A stretch of 64,000 nucleotides of DNA, from positions 7,254,001 through 7,318,000 of the forward strand of contig NZ_JAFQ01000004.1 in the NCBI RefSeq assembly GCF_000526215.1, given 5' to 3'. Position numbers and translations under genes: made by a program. Source of the stretch: Nocardia sp. BMG51109. Lineage in GTDB: Bacteria; Actinomycetota; Actinomycetes; Mycobacteriales; Mycobacteriaceae. Below, one piece after another: positions 61,280 to 64,000 of this stretch. Below the pieces are notes generated by a model, which saw only the letters and a program-made list of their open reading frames with translations, was not told the origin of the DNA and ran no database searches. The stretch's first letter is position 1. Each line of letters begins with the position of its first letter.

Positions 61280-62173
61280 TCACAGCCCCCGCAACTGTGC
61301 CAGCACGTCGAACGCCACGTTCGCCGTGTCGAACAGGGCCCGGATGTCGGCCTCGGCCACGGGTTTCGCACCCGGATCCTGCAGGGCCAGCCCGTTCCCG
61401 AACACGATCACGTTGTACCCCGCGTCCGCGGCCCGGAGTAGCGCGCCGGTGGCGACCCCTTGCCCCGCCAGCTGATCCAATCCCTCACCGACGAAGTAGA
61501 GCCGCCACAGGGGACCCAGATCGGCCCCGTACACCGCCTTGGTCCGATCCACGATCCCGGAGCCCGACGAGGCGATCGCATCCACGATCCGGAAGAAATC
61601 ACCGGCGTTGTCCGGCCTGCTTCCCACGGCCGCCGTCGCGTAGGCGAGATCGACGGTGATGTGCGCGTTGTAACCGACCATGGCCACCCGCGCACCCGAC
61701 AGCTCGCACCGTTCGGCCAGCGAGAAGTACTGCGCCCAGTGCGATTCCACGAAACCCCCGGTGAACTCGCCGTGCACATTGTCCAGATACCGCCGCAACA
61801 GTTCGAAGCTGATCGCCTGCGCATAGCCGGGCGAAGCGAAGGCGATGGGATTGCGCTGCAGGGGCATCACCGCCGCCAGCTCGGCGACGTCCAGCCCGAT
61901 CGAGAACAGCCCCCGCCGGTCGCGATGCTCCGCCAGGATCTCCGTGATCCGATGGTGCCGGTCGACGGCCTCCTCCAGCCGCGGCAACCCGGCCGCGGCC
62001 AGGGTCGTCGTATCGGAAAGCTCGGTGACAGTGGAGATCTCGTCGGACGACAGCGGACTCCCGCACACCGCCGCCGGAACACCGGCCACCATCTCCGCCC
62101 CGGCGACCGACGTACCGCTCACACCGAGCACCGCCGTCACCATACCGACCACCAGGCTCCGAGCAACCATCAT
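61280..62173 (-). CDS. Secreted DUF5995-like protein
   Basis: A 297-residue protein with an N-terminal signal peptide (MMVARSLVVGMVTAVLGVSG then SVAGAE). The mature part contains SHWAQYFSLAERCELSGAR and MVGYNAHITVDLAYA, which recall the NAHIN-DL motif of DUF5995. Function unknown. Two adjacent ATGs (62173 and 62170) are possible starts, and no strong ribosome-binding site is seen. Confidence 0.68.
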   Translation of the reverse strand: MMVARSLVVGMVTAVLGVSGTSVAGAEMVAGVPAAVCGSPLSSDEISTVTELSDTTTLAAAGLPRLEEAVDRHHRITEILAEHRDRRGLFSIGLDVAELAAVMPLQRNPIAFASPGYAQAISFELLRRYLDNVHGEFTGGFVESHWAQYFSLAERCELSGARVAMVGYNAHITVDLAYATAAVGSRPDNAGDFFRIVDAIASSGSGIVDRTKAVYGADLGPLWRLYFVGEGLDQLAGQGVATGALLRAADAGYNVIVFGNGLALQDPGAKPVAEADIRALFDTANVAFDVLAQLRGL

Positions 62174-62397
62174 GCCCGCAAGCCTAAGGCCGATCGGACC
62201 ACCACACCGGCCGAACCCCGGACCTCTTGACATGCAGCACTTCTCGGCTCGTCTCAATCGGCGGAATCCGATAGCGCCGATCGGACCGCACGGGGGCTGT
62301 CGCCAGTCGCCATCTCGGCAGGCCCCGCGCCCAGCACAGCGGCCTGCTGCTGCTCGCCCACACCGCCGACCGCTACCACGTAACCACCGGAACGCCG

Positions 62398-63312
62398 TCA
62401 GGACGCCGGACACGTCCGGCGGTGTGCCGGGCCGATGTCGTCGCAGTATTCGGACCTGCCCATGCGCGACCGCACCGCGGCGATCGAGTAATTGCGTGCC
62501 GTGTATCCCCAACTGGCCACGGCGGTATCGAAATAACGGCTGATCTCGGTACCGAAGCCCGGAGCGGCGACCTCCATGCGCTGCCGGTTGTCGGTGATCC
62601 GCTGCTGCCAGTGCGCCATCGTCTGCCGGTAATGCGATGTCATGTCGGTGAGCGCCGCGATGCTGAAGCCCGCCGTCTCCAGTGCGCCGATGATCTTCGA
62701 CAGGGTGACCATCGCGGTGAATCCGTAGAGACCGACGGCATGCTCGCTGCCGGGCCGATGCTCGGCGTCGGCCTGATGATCGCCGCTGCGGTAACAGGTG
62801 GCGGACAGGTACAGATGGCCCTGCCGCCGCAACATACGTGCGGTTTGTGCCAGTGCGGCACCGTGATCGGGCATGTGCTCGATGACCTCCACCATCGCGA
62901 TCGCATCGAACTCGGCTGCCGGTAGCGACACGTCGGGAAAGTAGCCGGTTTCGACGGTGACGAGGCCGGTGACGCCCGCCCCGGCCGCACGGTCACGCAC
63001 ATACTCCGACTGCACGCGAGACGGGGTCACCGCAGTCACCCGGCAGCCGTGCTCGACCGCCAGATACACCGCGAGACTTCCCCAGCCACAACCGATATCG
63101 AGAACCCGCTGCCCCGCACCGACATGCAGCAGCCGAGCGATATAAGCCAGCTTGTCCCGCTGCGCCTCATCCAGCGACTCACCACCGGTGCGGTACAGAC
63201 CACACGTGTACTTCATCCGGGCATCCAGGAACGCCTCGAACACCTCGGGCGGCAGATCATAATGCCGATTGGTCGCGGCAGCGGCGGCGGCACGAGTCGG
63301 CACGCTGCTCAT
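62398..63312 (-). CDS. SAM-dependent methyltransferase, cyclopropane fatty acid synthase family
   Basis: A 304-residue methyltransferase of the mycolic acid/cyclopropane synthase type. SAM binding is at VLDIGCGWGSLAVYLA near residue 67, preceded by the N-terminal HYDLPPEVFEAFLD, and followed by VEVIEHMPDHGAAL. The Tyr-rich C-terminus (SWGYTARNYSIAAVR) is family-like. The start overlaps the acyl carrier protein stop by four bases, so it may act on a lipid held by that carrier. Confidence 0.85.
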   Translation of the reverse strand: MSSVPTRAAAAAATNRHYDLPPEVFEAFLDARMKYTCGLYRTGGESLDEAQRDKLAYIARLLHVGAGQRVLDIGCGWGSLAVYLAVEHGCRVTAVTPSRVQSEYVRDRAAGAGVTGLVTVETGYFPDVSLPAAEFDAIAMVEVIEHMPDHGAALAQTARMLRRQGHLYLSATCYRSGDHQADAEHRPGSEHAVGLYGFTAMVTLSKIIGALETAGFSIAALTDMTSHYRQTMAHWQQRITDNRQRMEVAAPGFGTEISRYFDTAVASWGYTARNYSIAAVRSRMGRSEYCDDIGPAHRRTCPAS

Positions 63313-63593
63313 CGGTCGCTGTCCGCCAGGGCGGCGCTGATGAGGTCGACCAGATCACCGACGGTGTCGGCCGCGCGGATGGCATTGTCGTCGGCTTCCA
63401 CGTCGTACTCGTTCTCCAGCGCCGCGACCACTCGCATGAGTCGCACGGAATCCGCGGCCGGCAGCAGATCGAGCTGCTCCGATTCCGGCAACTCGTGCTC
63501 GATCAATCCCAGCTCGCCGCGAAGCTGCGCCCGCACCGAATCCAGAACCGTTGCACGCGAGGGGGTCGGCTGTTGTTGTTCTGCGGTTGCCAC
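63309..63593 (-). CDS. Acyl carrier protein
   Basis: A 94-residue carrier protein. The attachment serine for phosphopantetheine is in LPAADSVRLMRVVAALE near residue 49, and the following helix has the acidic face typical of ACPs. The N-terminal 15 residues are a flexible tail. It lies between a fatty-acyl-AMP ligase-like gene (ten bases upstream) and a methyltransferase (ATGA overlap), so it is a dedicated carrier for that pathway rather than the housekeeping AcpM. Confidence 0.85.
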   Translation of the reverse strand: MATAEQQQPTPSRATVLDSVRAQLRGELGLIEHELPESEQLDLLPAADSVRLMRVVAALENEYDVEADDNAIRAADTVGDLVDLISAALADSDR

Positions 63594-63603
63594 GACGGCT
63601 CCT

Positions 63604-64000
63604 TCACTGTCGACCGCTCCGAGACCTCGGAACGTTGGTTGCTTCGGCCGCAGCGGCCCGGACTGCTTGCAGCCGTTGCCATTTCCCGCTGGAGGTTCTG
63701 GTCAGCCAGTGCGGGTTCACGATGTGGATGCGCACCGCGTGCAGGTCCATCGCGGCAGCGACTCGGCGGCGCACCGCGTCGACCAGACCGGGATGCTCCG
63801 GGGCCGACAGCTCGGTCTCCACCACCAGCGCGACGAGTTCCGTTCCGTCCCGGGCGGAGATCGGTGCGGCGACACAGCGCCCCCGGTATACGCCCGGGAC
63901 ATCGCGTGCGACGGCTTCGACGTCCTCGGGAAAGATGTTGCGGCCGTGAACTATCGCCATCTCCTTGCGCCTGCCTGCGATATACAGGTCGCCGCGGTGA
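63604..64000 (-). CDS. Fatty-acyl-AMP ligase-like (FAAL/FadD) protein, C-terminal part
   Basis: Only the last 131 residues are in the window; the gene continues past the right edge. They contain GDLYIAGRRKEMAIVHGRN followed by FPEDVEAVA, matching the A8 motif and C-terminal lid of FAAL/FadD adenylating enzymes, and near the end SSGKWQRLQAVR, in which the Lys is the probable catalytic lysine. An ATG at 63960 is internal, not the start. Upstream of an ACP gene, so it probably loads a fatty acid onto that carrier. Confidence 0.82.
   Translation of the reverse strand, partial: HRGDLYIAGRRKEMAIVHGRNIFPEDVEAVARDVPGVYRGRCVAAPISARDGTELVALVVETELSAPEHPGLVDAVRRRVAAAMDLHAVRIHIVNPHWLTRTSSGKWQRLQAVRAAAAEATNVPRSRSGRQ

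Overview
The window looks like a high-GC actinomycete chromosome, most likely Nocardia or a close mycolic-acid-containing relative (inferred from gene content and order; no 16S gene or other species marker is present). The best evidence is a core block on the minus strand whose gene order is that of mycobacteria and nocardiae: tesB, pdxT, yebC, ruvC-ruvA-ruvB, yajC-secD-secF, a DppA-like lipoprotein and apt. Genes typical of the group also occur: WXG100 and EspG proteins, a DevR/DosR-type regulator beside an Acg-like nitroreductase, and a fatty-acyl-AMP ligase with its own carrier protein.

The core block is broken into pieces by accessory DNA. From right to left along the minus strand: 62.4-64.0 kb holds the end of a lipid-activation operon (ligase, acyl carrier protein, methyltransferase). 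53.9-61.1 kb holds tesB, devR, an acg-like gene, a two-component system, a GAP-family membrane protein, an SDR enzyme and a kinase-like protein without a P-loop. 50.3-53.7 kb holds yebC, pdxT and a KimA-like APC transporter. 41.2-49.8 kb holds two ABC importers and two divergent amidohydrolases tied together by repeated TCGTATAC sites. 31.3-41.0 kb is a visibly less GC-rich island with an alpha/beta hydrolase, a zinc-ribbon Xre regulator, a kinase/radical SAM/cupin operon, a NUDIX/PfkB-like operon and a run of overlapping small genes with two winged-helix proteins, ending in an esterase remnant. ruvCAB follows at 28.8-31.1 kb.

The 6.8-26.1 kb stretch between ruvB and yajC is the most striking part. 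It is a type VII secretion (ESX) substrate locus without secretion-machine genes. Two operons diverge from a 322-bp shared promoter region. The minus operon encodes a YbaB/EspL-like protein, a WXG100 protein, a 1509-residue CpnT-like protein, a second YbaB-like protein and a YezG(DUF600)-like protein. The plus operon encodes a third YbaB-like protein, a 2171-residue CpnT-like protein, an 856-residue PPE/EspB-like protein, an EspG chaperone and a second WXG100 protein. The two giant proteins share an N-terminal domain but carry very different repeat-rich tails, and neither ends in a toxin domain that I recognise. A short DIAFTLG motif occurs near the C-terminus of one giant and in the N-terminal tail of the YezG-like protein.

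The main regulatory features are inverted repeats matching likely local regulators: a TetR operator between a monooxygenase and its TetR gene, a TATACG-N5 element upstream of both radical SAM island operons, GntR-like TCGTATAC sites, and a DosR-box-like site before the acg-like gene. Bidirectional terminator hairpins lie at 26088-26131, 47098-47124 and 53740-53785. I saw no convincing tRNA or rRNA gene, CRISPR array, insertion sequence or integrase.
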